This document shows positions 51,901-60,022 of a stretch of 64,000 nt of DNA, in pieces. The stretch is from contig NZ_JACHIP010000006.1 in assembly GCF_014203275.1 (NCBI RefSeq), positions 186,001-250,000 on the forward strand. Direction: 5' to 3'. The notes under the pieces were generated by a model, which saw nothing but the letters and a program-made list of their open reading frames with translations, made no database searches and had not been told where the DNA came from. This DNA comes from Granulicella aggregans (GTDB lineage Bacteria; Acidobacteriota; Terriglobia; Terriglobales; Acidobacteriaceae). Position 1 is the stretch's first letter; each line of letters starts with the position of its first letter. The translations under genes and the position numbers were made by a program.

Positions 51901-54219
51901 ATGCAGGTGGTACCTCTTCTCGCACTCGCGCTGCAAGGATCGAACAACTTGTCCACACCACAGACCGGCGATGATGGCCGGTTTTACCTTTGGGTCGCTC
52001 TTGGGGTTGCGGTGGTGGCGCTTGGGCTGGCGTTGATGCTGGCACGGGCGGTGATTGCGTCCGACTCGGGGACGGCGGAGATGCAGGCTATCTCGAATGC
52101 CATTCGCGAAGGGGCGGAGGCGTTCTTGAAGCGGCAGTACCAGACGATCGGGGCGATTGCACTGGTGCTGGCAGTGGTGGTGTTTGTGGGATATCACCTA
52201 TCCCCACGGACGGCACCTTATGCGGGCAAGACGGTGGTGAGCTTCCTGGTAGGAGCGGTGTGTTCCGGGTTGGCAGGGTTTACAGGGATGTACTGCTCGA
52301 TACGAGCGAATATACGAGCGGCTTCGGCGGCGCGGTCAAGTCTCGATCGCGCATTGAAACTGGCGCTGCGGGGAGGAGCTGTGACGGGGTTGGTTGTCGT
52401 CGCACTGTCGCTGCTGGGAGTGGCTTCGCTGTTCCTGCTGTTTGGCGGGTTGGATCATCCGGAGCAGGTGCCGTTTCAGCTTGTAGGGTTCGGGTTCGGG
52501 GCTTCGCTGGTGGCTCTGTTTGCGCAGCTTGGTGGAGGGATTTATACGAAGGCAGCGGATGTTGGGGCTGACCTGGTGGGCAAGGTCGAGGCGGGAATTC
52601 CGGAGGACGATCCGCGGAATCCAGCGGTGATCGCGGACCTGGTGGGCGATAACGTGGGCGACTGCGCGGGGCGTGGCGCGGACATCTTTGAGTCCACAGC
52701 AGCGGAGAATGTGGGCGCGATGATTCTTGGCGCAGCCCTGTTTCCGGTCTTCGGGCTCAAGGGAATTCTGTTTCCGCTGATCGTGTTGGCGATCAATCTG
52801 ATCGCTAGCATCGTCGGCGTGTTTGTGGTGAGCACAAACGAGACGGAAAACCCGATGAATGCGCTGAATCGTGGCTTTTATGTGACGTCGGCGCTGGCTC
52901 TAATTGGACTGGCTGGGGCAGTGTACTCGATGCTGAATGGGCCTGGGGTGCATCCGGAGTGGCTGCTGGCCTGCGGTGTTGTGGGGCTGGTGACGGCGTT
53001 CCTGTTTGTGTGGATTACGCAGTACTACACGGAGGCGCGGTATCGGCCGGTGCTGTCGATTGTGGAGGCTTCGCTGACCGGGCCGGCGACGAACATCATC
53101 AGCGGGCTCGCGGTGGGCATGGAGACTCCGGCGATGCCGGTGGTGGTGATCTCGGCGGCGCTGCTGCTGAGTTACTTCTTCGGCGTAAAGGGGCTTGAGG
53201 ATGTGACGATCGTGAGCAATTATGCCAAGGGAATCTACGGCACAGCGATTGCGACGATGGGGATGTTGAGCTGTGCGGCGTACATCCTGGCGATGGATAC
53301 GTTTGGCCCGATCACAGACAATGCGGGCGGGATCATTGAGATGTCGAACCAGCCGGAGAGCGTGCGCGAGCGGACGGACAAACTGGACTCGGCGGGTAAT
53401 ACGACCAAGGCTCTGACGAAGGGATATGCGATCGGTTCGGCTTCGCTGGCGGCGTTTTTGTTGTTCTCGGCTTACCTGGAGGAGATCAAGACACTGGTGG
53501 AACAGAAGCTGGCCGTGGCGCACGCGGCTGGACTTGCGACCTCGATGCCGGCGGGGTGGAGTTTTACGAACATTAACCTGGCGCAGATCCCGGTGTTTGT
53601 GGGAGCTCTGCTGGGGGCGATGCTGACGTATCTGTTCAGTTCGCTGGCGATCAAGGCGGTGGGGCGGACGGCGCAGATGGTGGTGAAGGACGTTCGTGAT
53701 CAGTTCCGCGAGAACCCGGGGATCATGGCGGGAACGTCGAAGCCGGATTATGCGCGATGCGTGAATATCGTGACCAGCGCGGCGCTGAAGGAGATGGTGA
53801 TTCCAGGGCTGCTGGCGGTGGGGTTGCCGGTGGCAGTTGGACTGATCTTCAAGCACTTCAGCTCGGTGTACCAGGCGAATGCGTCGTTCGATTCGGCGGG
53901 CGTGGCACTGGTGCCGACGATTGCGGGGCAGGTGGTGAACCTCGCCGGGGCGGAGTCGGTGGCCGGATTGCTGATGGTGGGCACGATTGCCGGCGTGCTG
54001 CTAGCGATGCTGATGAACAACGGTGGCGGCGCGTGGGACAACGCGAAGAAGTTTATCGAGACGGGCAAGTATGGCGGGAAGAAGTCCGATGCCCACAAGG
54101 CAGCGGTGGTGGGCGATACGGTGGGCGATCCGTTTAAGGACACGGCGGGACCGAGCCTGCATGTGCTGATCAAGTTGCTGGCTACGATTACGCTGGTGCT
54201 GGCTCCGCTGTTCGTATAA
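51901..54219 (+). CDS. hppA: Membrane-bound proton-translocating pyrophosphatase, K+-independent type
   Basis: 772 residues with about 16 hydrophobic segments. The PPi-binding signature is DVGADLVGKVEAGIPEDDPRNPAVIADLVGDNVGD, followed by AGRGADIFEST, with the second acidic site DTVGDPFKDTAGPSLH near the end. GNTTKALTKGYAIGS has Lys at position 503; Ala here marks the K+-dependent class, so this is the K+-independent H+-pumping class by family rule. It hydrolyses cytosolic PPi and moves H+ across the inner membrane. AGGAG lies just before the ATG. The next gene is a transporter on the same strand, 207 bp away. Confidence 0.93.
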   Translation: MQVVPLLALALQGSNNLSTPQTGDDGRFYLWVALGVAVVALGLALMLARAVIASDSGTAEMQAISNAIREGAEAFLKRQYQTIGAIALVLAVVVFVGYHLSPRTAPYAGKTVVSFLVGAVCSGLAGFTGMYCSIRANIRAASAARSSLDRALKLALRGGAVTGLVVVALSLLGVASLFLLFGGLDHPEQVPFQLVGFGFGASLVALFAQLGGGIYTKAADVGADLVGKVEAGIPEDDPRNPAVIADLVGDNVGDCAGRGADIFESTAAENVGAMILGAALFPVFGLKGILFPLIVLAINLIASIVGVFVVSTNETENPMNALNRGFYVTSALALIGLAGAVYSMLNGPGVHPEWLLACGVVGLVTAFLFVWITQYYTEARYRPVLSIVEASLTGPATNIISGLAVGMETPAMPVVVISAALLLSYFFGVKGLEDVTIVSNYAKGIYGTAIATMGMLSCAAYILAMDTFGPITDNAGGIIEMSNQPESVRERTDKLDSAGNTTKALTKGYAIGSASLAAFLLFSAYLEEIKTLVEQKLAVAHAAGLATSMPAGWSFTNINLAQIPVFVGALLGAMLTYLFSSLAIKAVGRTAQMVVKDVRDQFRENPGIMAGTSKPDYARCVNIVTSAALKEMVIPGLLAVGLPVAVGLIFKHFSSVYQANASFDSAGVALVPTIAGQVVNLAGAESVAGLLMVGTIAGVLLAMLMNNGGGAWDNAKKFIETGKYGGKKSDAHKAAVVGDTVGDPFKDTAGPSLHVLIKLLATITLVLAPLFV

Positions 54220-54426
54220 GAGACGGTTCTGTCCTGCCGGACGGGCCCGCTGCGCGCGGTGCGGTCACTTCGTGACTTGTATACCGCTTCGCGTGTGCTC
54301 GCGTTGGTCGCGACCCCAAGATATGTGACGAAGATATAAGCTGTAGCCAGATTGCCTGGTGTCTCGCAAGGGGGCCAATTTGGTCAGTGGCAGGTCGGAT
54401 TCGGTTGGGCGTGGCGGTGCGGGACT

Positions 54427-55926
54427 ATGAGTCAGGGGCCGAGGTTGCGGCTGCGGGTGCATGGCGTCTCGAATGGTCTGTGGAATGAGGATCTCGCGGC
54501 GATTCCGAAGGAAGATCGGACGTGGGGAGTCTATAACTACATCTCGCTGTGGACCGCGATGTCGGTCTGCATTCCGACCTATATGCTGGCGAGCGGATTG
54601 ATCGCGGCAGGCATGACGTGGAAGGAGGCCCTGGGGACGATCCTGCTGGGGAATGTGATCGTCCTGGTGCCTATGATTTTGAACGCCCATGCCGGCGCGA
54701 AGTATGGCATTCCCTTCCCGGTTTATGTGAGGGCGAGCTTTGGCGTGCTCGGCGCGAATGTTCCGGCGATGCTGCGGGCTTTGGTGGCGTGCGGATGGTT
54801 TGGGATTCAGTGCTGGATCGGTGGTGAGGCGCTGTTTCGTGGGGCGAAGATTTTTTTGCCGGGGCTGGGCGAGGGTGCGATCTGGTGGTGCTTTGCGGTG
54901 TTCTGGCTGCTGAACATGGGCGTGGTATGGCGCGGGATTGAGACGATCAAGTCGCTGCAGGTGGTGGGCGCTCCGTTCATGCTCGTCGTAGGACTGTCTC
55001 TGCTGTTCTGGATGGTGGGACGGGCGGGCGGGTTTGGCGTGGTGCTCGCGGATGCGGGGGCGTTTCGCGGAATGGATGAACAAGCGGCCGGGTCGGATTT
55101 CTGGAAGATCTTCGTGCCGTCGCTGACCGGAATTGTGGGGTTCTGGGCTACGGTGGCTTTGAATATTCCGGACTTCACGCGGTATGCGCGGTCGCAGAAG
55201 GCGCAGATGGTGGGACAGGCGATTGGGCTGCCAATGGCGATGACGCTCTACTCGTTTATCGGGATTGCGGTGACGGCGGCGACGGTGATTGTAACCCCGG
55301 ACCACAAGGCGATCTGGAACCCGATTGAGGTGATTGCCAGCTTTCATCAGCCGATGGTTGCGCTGGTCGGGCTTGCGGCGTTGTTGCTGGCTACTTTGAA
55401 TACGAATCTTGCGGCGAACGTGGTGAGTCCTTCGAACGATTTTTCGAACCTGCGGCCGAATCTGATCTCGTTCCGGATGGGTGGGCTGATTACGGGCGTG
55501 CTGGGCGTGGCATGTATGCCTTGGCGGCTGGTGGCTGATCCAGAGCGGTATCTCAACGGATGGTTGGTGGGCTATTCAGGGCTGCTTGGGCCGATTGCTG
55601 GGATCATGATCGTGGACTACTTCGTGATTCGCGGGCAGGCGTTGAATCTGGATGAGCTTTATGTGCGGGGCGGGGCTTATGAGTACTGGGCTGGGTATAA
55701 CCGGAGAGCTCTCGTAGCGTTGGCTTTGGGAGTGGCGGTGGCGCTGGTGGGGCTGTTTGTGCCTCGGCTGCACTGGCTTTATCAGTACGCATGGTTTGTG
55801 GGGTTTGCGGTAGCCGCGCTGGTTTACCTGATGCTGATGAGTGGGCCGGATGTAAGGGCGATGATTCCGCCGAACCCGTTGCTGCTTCCTGTGGATGGGT
55901 TTGAAGCGGAGTCGCCGATGGCTTGA
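54427..55926 (+). CDS. NCS1-family nucleobase/hydantoin/allantoin transporter
   Basis: 499 residues from the ATG at 54427; an earlier ATG adds 25 residues without a ribosome site. Ordered motifs: GLWNEDLAAIPKEDRTWGVYNYISLWTAM, LNAHAGAKYGIPFPVYVRASFGV, RALVACGWFGIQCWIGG, WATVALNIPDFTRYARS and MIVDYFVIRG. About 12 membrane helices. Family role: Na+- or H+-coupled uptake of purines, pyrimidines, allantoin or hydantoins. It converges with an IclR regulator gene 38 bp away, a common arrangement for ring-compound uptake. Confidence 0.9.
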   Translation: MSQGPRLRLRVHGVSNGLWNEDLAAIPKEDRTWGVYNYISLWTAMSVCIPTYMLASGLIAAGMTWKEALGTILLGNVIVLVPMILNAHAGAKYGIPFPVYVRASFGVLGANVPAMLRALVACGWFGIQCWIGGEALFRGAKIFLPGLGEGAIWWCFAVFWLLNMGVVWRGIETIKSLQVVGAPFMLVVGLSLLFWMVGRAGGFGVVLADAGAFRGMDEQAAGSDFWKIFVPSLTGIVGFWATVALNIPDFTRYARSQKAQMVGQAIGLPMAMTLYSFIGIAVTAATVIVTPDHKAIWNPIEVIASFHQPMVALVGLAALLLATLNTNLAANVVSPSNDFSNLRPNLISFRMGGLITGVLGVACMPWRLVADPERYLNGWLVGYSGLLGPIAGIMIVDYFVIRGQALNLDELYVRGGAYEYWAGYNRRALVALALGVAVALVGLFVPRLHWLYQYAWFVGFAVAALVYLMLMSGPDVRAMIPPNPLLLPVDGFEAESPMA

Positions 55927-55964
55927 GGGCAGGGTGTAGGGGATAGGGTTGAGGGTGTAGGGTC

Positions 55965-56855
55965 TTAGCGGAGGAGGGCGCCTAGTTCGTTTGCGGCGTT
56001 GCGGAGATGGGGGAGGAAGCGGGTCTGCATATCGTAGACGGGCATCCGGGGAGCGCTGCCGCTGAGATTGAGCGTCGCCACCATGCGGCCAGAGGGTGTG
56101 AAGACCGGGACGGCGAGGGACCGCAGGCCGACTTCGAGTTCCTGGTCGACGAGAGCGTAGCCGTTGCGCCGAGCGTTGCGCAGGAGGACCATCAGCTTGT
56201 CCGCTGTGGTGACGGTGCGGGTGGTGTGGGGCGTCAGAAGAACCCGAGCGAGATACTGCTCTATCCACTCGGCGGACTGATGGGCGAGGAGGACTCGGCC
56301 CATGCTGGTGCAATAAGCGGGAAGACGGCTGCCGATGTGGAGGTCGACGGCCATGACGCGCGATACGGTGGTGCGGGCGATGTAGACGATGTCGTCGCCG
56401 TCCAACGTGGCAACTGAGAAAGACTCATGGAAGGCCGCAGACATGCGCTCGAGGATGGGTTGGGCACTGGTGGAGAGCGCGTTGGAAGCGGTGTAGGTGT
56501 TCGAGAGCGAGAGCAGCTTGGGGCGAAGAGCGTAGCGGGTGCCGTCTTCGGCGCCGGCGAAGCCGAGCTTGGTGAGGGTGTAGAGGCAGCGGCGGACGGC
56601 GGCGCGGGAGAGGCCCGTCTTGAGCGAAAGCTGCGAGATGGTCATCTGCGGTGCCTGCTGGGTGAAGGCCTGGATGACGATGAGACCGCGGGCGAGCGAG
56701 GTCATGAAGTTGGGGTCGCCGGAGTAGATGTCGAGGGACGAGGCAGGGGTCTGGCGAACGGGCGCGGCCGGCTGAGCTTCTGCGGGCTTCTGAGCTTCGA
56801 TCGGAGTGTCAGCTTGCGATTCTGAGGAAAAACCACGGCGTAACGGAAGACTCAT
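55965..56855 (-). CDS. IclR-family transcriptional regulator (PcaR/PobR-like)
   Basis: 296 residues. A Pro/Ala-rich ~45-residue N-terminal extension is followed by the winged helix (TSLARGLIVIQAFTQQAPQMTISQLSLKTGLSRAAVRRCL) and the effector domain (RIGSRLPAYCTSMGRVLLA-type, ALVDQELEVGLRSLAVPVF). Similar to regulators of protocatechuate and hydroxybenzoate catabolism, although no ring-cleavage genes are seen here. It probably acts on the convergent transporter or on distant targets. Confidence 0.88.
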   Translation of the reverse strand: MSLPLRRGFSSESQADTPIEAQKPAEAQPAAPVRQTPASSLDIYSGDPNFMTSLARGLIVIQAFTQQAPQMTISQLSLKTGLSRAAVRRCLYTLTKLGFAGAEDGTRYALRPKLLSLSNTYTASNALSTSAQPILERMSAAFHESFSVATLDGDDIVYIARTTVSRVMAVDLHIGSRLPAYCTSMGRVLLAHQSAEWIEQYLARVLLTPHTTRTVTTADKLMVLLRNARRNGYALVDQELEVGLRSLAVPVFTPSGRMVATLNLSGSAPRMPVYDMQTRFLPHLRNAANELGALLR

Positions 56856-57021
56856 CTGTGTCCTTGGCCGGCCAACCGTGTGCGCGAAATTCGCCCTAGT
56901 GCGATAGCCGGACTAGTATCACGATAAACGCACAGGCGTTGGGAAGGCAAGAGATCGAGGGTTGGGTTCAAATTCGCTAGCTGAAAGAGTGAGAGGTCTG
57001 TGGCAAGTCGAGGTTGAGGCA

Positions 57022-57077
57022 GGTGCTTCGACTACGTCGCTCGCGATGAAGCTACGAGTGACTTCGCTCAGGATGAC
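57022..57077 (-). repeat. Dispersed 56-bp hairpin repeat, copy 3
   Basis: Read on the minus strand it starts GTCATCCTGAGCGAAG and ends TAGTCGAAGCACC, matching copy 1 at both ends. Its internal arms (GTC-CTCG and CGAG-GAC with single bulges) differ from copies 1 and 2 but can still pair. Confidence 0.65.
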
Positions 57078-57098
57078 GGGGTTTGTTGTCAGGAAAGA

Positions 57099-57168
57099 AG
57101 GCGGTTCGTGCTGCGCACGAATGACCCACCTTAGCGACGATAGAACTGTCGCGAAGATGGGGCACCCG
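57099..57168 (-). repeat. Dispersed ~70-bp repeat, copy 2
   Basis: Reverse complement starts GGGTGCCCCATC and ends ATTCGTGCGCAGCACGAACC, as in 24107-24175. The terminal TTCGTG-N5-CACGAA hairpin is identical in its arms to the core at 22274-22293. Confidence 0.65.
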
Positions 57169-57187
57169 ATCTGATAGAGGAGCAGGG

Positions 57188-57712
57188 TCAGGTGCGGGCG
57201 AGGAGTTCGGTGGTGCGACGCTGGCGGTAGACGAAGATCTCGTAGATCTGGCGGCCGACGAAGAGCTTATTCGCGAGTTCCCCGAGGGCTCCGAGGCGAA
57301 GCTCGTACTCCACCTGATCGCGAACCAGGGTGCCGGGGATGCCGGAGCGGTTCAAGACTTCGAGGCGATGGCAGTGACGCCAGTAGGCGAAGGGGCCGCG
57401 GGCTAACTGGACGTCGCAGAAGTGGTCGTTCCAGACGAACTCGGTGATCTCGGCGTCCCAAGGGAGGCGGATGGGAAGGAAGGGTATGGCCTGGAAGGTT
57501 ATGGTGAGGCGAGTTCCTTGCCCTGCGGCTGTGACTGGGGGTGAAGCGGGACCTCCCGGCCTAGGGGGAGGAGGCGCGAGGTCGGAACTAGTGATGCGGG
57601 CATGCTGCCACTCCGGCATCAGACGCGGCAGGTTTTCAGGGTTCGAGAAGAAGTCGAAGACGCTCTCGATGGGATACGGCAGCCACTGCTCGGCGTGATG
57701 TTTGTGTCGCAT
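57188..57712 (-). CDS. SRPBCC (polyketide cyclase/dehydrase-like) protein
   Basis: 174 residues from the ATG at 57712 (MRHKHHAEQWLPYPIESVFDFFSNPENLPRLMPEW), the SRPBCC opening. A Pro-rich loop (LAPPPPRPGGPASPP) is inserted before the second strand. It ends with EYELRLGALGELANKLFVGRQIYEIFVYRQRRT, typical of the group often annotated as ligand-binding or cell-division-inhibitor-like. The ligand is unknown. An ATG eight codons earlier is also possible. Confidence 0.8.
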   Translation of the reverse strand: MRHKHHAEQWLPYPIESVFDFFSNPENLPRLMPEWQHARITSSDLAPPPPRPGGPASPPVTAAGQGTRLTITFQAIPFLPIRLPWDAEITEFVWNDHFCDVQLARGPFAYWRHCHRLEVLNRSGIPGTLVRDQVEYELRLGALGELANKLFVGRQIYEIFVYRQRRTTELLART

Positions 57713-57799
57713 ACGGAACCCATGCACAGGGTACATCCCGGAGTGCCGGGGTGGTTGTCCCAAATGAATCCATTTGGATGGGTTTGGCCAAAATGAAAA

Positions 57800-57824
57800 A
57801 GAGGCACCCGGAGAGGGTGCCTCT
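57800..57824 (-). terminator. Rho-independent terminator after the fasciclin gene
   Basis: A 10-bp GC-rich stem (AGAGGCACCC and complement) with a 5-nt loop, followed on the minus strand by TTTTTCATTTT. It sits 20 bp after the fasciclin stop. Confidence 0.9.
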
Positions 57825-57843
57825 GGTTGTTGCATGAAAGTTC

Positions 57844-58395
57844 TTAGGAGGGCATCAGGACAGTGTCGATTACGTGGATGACACCGTTGGACTGCATGAC
57901 GTCGGCTGTGGTGATGGTAGAGGTGCCGCCCTTGGCATCGGTCAGGATGATGTTCGATCCGGACATGCTGGCGGTGAGGTCTTCACCTTGCACGGTCTTG
58001 AGGGTGGCCTTGCCGCCGCCCTTCTTGATCATCTTGGCGAGTTGCTTGGAGGTGATCTTGCCGGCCACTACGTGGTAGGTGAGGATCTTGACGAGGGTGT
58101 CTTTGTTCTCCGGCTTGACGAGAGTGTCGACGGTGCCTGCGGGGAGCTTGGCGAAGGCATCATCGGTAGGAGCGAAGACGGTGAAGGGTCCGGGTCCGTT
58201 GAGGGTGTCGACCAGACCGCCCGCCTTGACAGCGGCGACGAGCGTCTTGTGGATGGGCGAGTTGACCGCGTTCGCGACGATGGTCTTGTTCGCGTACATA
58301 GCTGCGCCGCCGACGGTGGGATTCTCGGCCTTAGCGGTGAACGAGGTGACAGCGAGGACAGCGGCTGCCAATGCTACGAGGAATGTCTTCTTCAT
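57844..58395 (-). CDS. Secreted fasciclin-domain protein
   Basis: 183 residues from the ATG at 58395 (AAAGGGA upstream). Signal peptide MKKTFLVALAAAVLAVTSFTAKA, then one FAS1 domain: KTLVAAVKAGGLVDTLNGPGPFTVFAPTDDAF (H1 motif), ILTYHVVAGKITSKQL and GVIHVIDTVLMP (H2 motif). FAS1 domains mediate adhesion or carbohydrate binding. The domain is complete. Monocistronic, with its own terminator. Confidence 0.92.
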   Translation of the reverse strand: MKKTFLVALAAAVLAVTSFTAKAENPTVGGAAMYANKTIVANAVNSPIHKTLVAAVKAGGLVDTLNGPGPFTVFAPTDDAFAKLPAGTVDTLVKPENKDTLVKILTYHVVAGKITSKQLAKMIKKGGGKATLKTVQGEDLTASMSGSNIILTDAKGGTSTITTADVMQSNGVIHVIDTVLMPS

Positions 58396-58672
58396 CTGAG
58401 TCGTCCCTTTCAAAGGAGTGTTCGTTGTTGAATCGTGCCCTTGTGGCACACATAGCATCTACGTCGAGCTTGTTGGAGTGGATTGGCTACAGAACTTAGG
58501 ATGTGAGGAAAGCCTGACTTTGCGTGTGATATTTCGGCAATTGCGTTCTCGTAACGATCTAGACCCAAGTTGTTGATGCCGCGAAGCGGACGCGAATGGA
58601 ACGAACGTCCGCTGCGTACCCCGAGCGTGCGTTGACAATTGGAACGTATCCCCGTCAACTAGAAGGAAGTTG

Positions 58673-59224
58673 ATGGAAGCCACGCCTCACACATCGCCAG
58701 TAGCAACTCACGAAGAAGCGGCCACCGCGGAGAGCGGCGGGATCCATGACCGAGGATTGCTGGCCATTGCGATCTTCAAGATGGCAAAATCGGCGTTCTT
58801 CTTCTGCGTGGGGATGGGCGCGATTCACCTCCTGCATAAGGATCTTGGGGACGAAGTTCTGAAGCTCGCGAAGATATTGCATCGTGATCCTGAGAGCAAG
58901 ATCGTTACGCTGGTGCTGGAGAAGGTCGACCTGGTCGATGCCCATCGGTTGAAGCAGTTGGGGATCGGGACGTTTGCGTACTCGGCGCTGGCTCTGACTG
59001 AAGGGATCGGTCTGCTGCTGGAGAGGACGTGGGCGGAGTTTCTGACGCTGGGACTTACCGTGTCGTTTCTGCCTTGGGAGATCTATGAACTGATCCGGCA
59101 CGCGACGTGGGTTAAGGCTGGCCTGTTCGCGATCAATCTGGCAGTATTGGGATATCTGATATGGCTGCTGGAGCGAAAAGGAACGTTCGCGAAGGCAAGG
59201 CAGAAGTGGTTTCACGCACGATAG
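58673..59224 (+). CDS. DUF2127 membrane protein
   Basis: 183 residues from the ATG at 58673 (AAGGAAG upstream). Three or four membrane segments (HDRGLLAIAIFKMAKSAFFF, FAYSALALTEGIGLLLE, FLTLGLTVSFLPWEIYEL, LFAINLAVLGYLIWLLE) with a soluble loop between the first two. It matches the DUF2127 pattern. Function unknown. Confidence 0.8.
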   Translation: MEATPHTSPVATHEEAATAESGGIHDRGLLAIAIFKMAKSAFFFCVGMGAIHLLHKDLGDEVLKLAKILHRDPESKIVTLVLEKVDLVDAHRLKQLGIGTFAYSALALTEGIGLLLERTWAEFLTLGLTVSFLPWEIYELIRHATWVKAGLFAINLAVLGYLIWLLERKGTFAKARQKWFHAR

Positions 59225-59244
59225 GCGAAACGTTTTCGCCTTTA
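59224..59244 (+). terminator. Short hairpin terminator after the DUF2127 gene
   Basis: GGCGAAA and TTTCGCC arms around a CGT loop, followed by TTTA. The hairpin begins in the stop codon's last base. Confidence 0.6.
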
Positions 59245-59539
59245 CTTCGCCTACCAGAGATGTCCGGTGCTTCGCAAGAGGCAAGTAACACCAAAGTGGA
59301 CTGGAACCACAGCCGATAACACTATTGGCAGTAGGTTATAAGTACGACAACCCCATCCCTTGATTTTCCACAGAGGATTCGGGAATTTTTCCTCACACTT
59401 TCTAAATTTAGTTCTTTACATCGCCGAGCCGGTCGGTCACGATGTGGGTGGATGTGGGAGAAAGTGGTAAGAAATTAGGCTCTGAGAACGAAATTGAGCT
59501 CAACTTCACCCCTGAAGCCACCTCCAGGTAGAGGCTCTC
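59225..59539. other. Intergenic region before the mraZ cluster
   Basis: 315 bp without a gene. It holds the DUF2127 terminator at its left end and the MraZ operator (59444-59469) near the right end, with an A/T-rich stretch (59360-59420) between that probably contains the promoter of the cluster. Confidence 0.6.
59444..59469 (+). promoter_or_regulatory. MraZ operator (three GTGG repeats)
   Basis: GTGGGT, GTGGGA and GTGGTA at 59444, 59454 and 59464, exactly 10 bp apart with 4-bp spacers. This is the arrangement known for MraZ autoregulation of the division cluster in other bacteria. It lies 70 bp before the mraZ ATG. Confidence 0.85.
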
Positions 59540-59974
59540 ATGTTCCGGGGAAGTTATGTCACTCAAATCGATGAGAAGTTCAGGCTGAAGGTGCCGGCAG
59601 ACTTCAAGCGTCACATCGACGAAGAGTACGGAACGCAGTTTTTCATTACGAGCAAAGACGGCAAGCGGGCCGAGATCTTCCCGATGAAGGCGTGGCTGGA
59701 GAAGGAAGAGAAGATGAAAACCGTCTCCGACCTGAACCCCGCGAAGAAGCGGTACATGGAGATGACCAGCTACTACGGCCAGGTTGTAGAGATGGACGCA
59801 GCGGGAAGGTTGCTGATGCCGCAGAAGCTGCGGGAGGCCGCATCGCTGACCGAAGAGGTGGTTGTGATCGGGATGCAGACGACGCTGGCGGTCGAGAACC
59901 ACGAGAAGCTGAAGCCGACGATCGTACCGATGACGGCTGAAGAGTTGAAGGCGTTGGAAGAGTTGGGACTGTAA
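59540..59974 (+). CDS. mraZ: Transcriptional regulator MraZ
   Basis: 144 residues with two MraZ (AbrB-like) half domains: MFRGSYVTQIDEKFRLKVPADFK and YGQVVEMDAAGRLLMPQKLRE. The usual D-K-G-R of the first half reads DEKFRLK. Family role: DNA-binding ring protein that represses its own cluster through GTGGG repeats, which are present upstream. First gene of mraZ-rsmH-ftsL-ftsI. Confidence 0.95.
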   Translation: MFRGSYVTQIDEKFRLKVPADFKRHIDEEYGTQFFITSKDGKRAEIFPMKAWLEKEEKMKTVSDLNPAKKRYMEMTSYYGQVVEMDAAGRLLMPQKLREAASLTEEVVVIGMQTTLAVENHEKLKPTIVPMTAEELKALEELGL

Positions 59975-60022
59975 GAAGTGCAGGACGAGGCCCCCAGGGG
60001 CAGCACAGAAGGCGGGAGAACG

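Larger units (their letters stand above)
56856..57187. other. Intergenic region with two dispersed repeats
   Basis: No gene is supported in these 332 bp. It holds the promoter side of the IclR gene and, nearer to 57187, copies of both repeat families (57022-57077 and 57099-57168). Confidence 0.6.

Noticed and set aside
54265..55347. 360-codon minus-strand frame opposite the NCS1 transporter
   Set aside because: Rich in Arg, His and Pro with no domain; the plus frame has ordered transporter motifs and helices.
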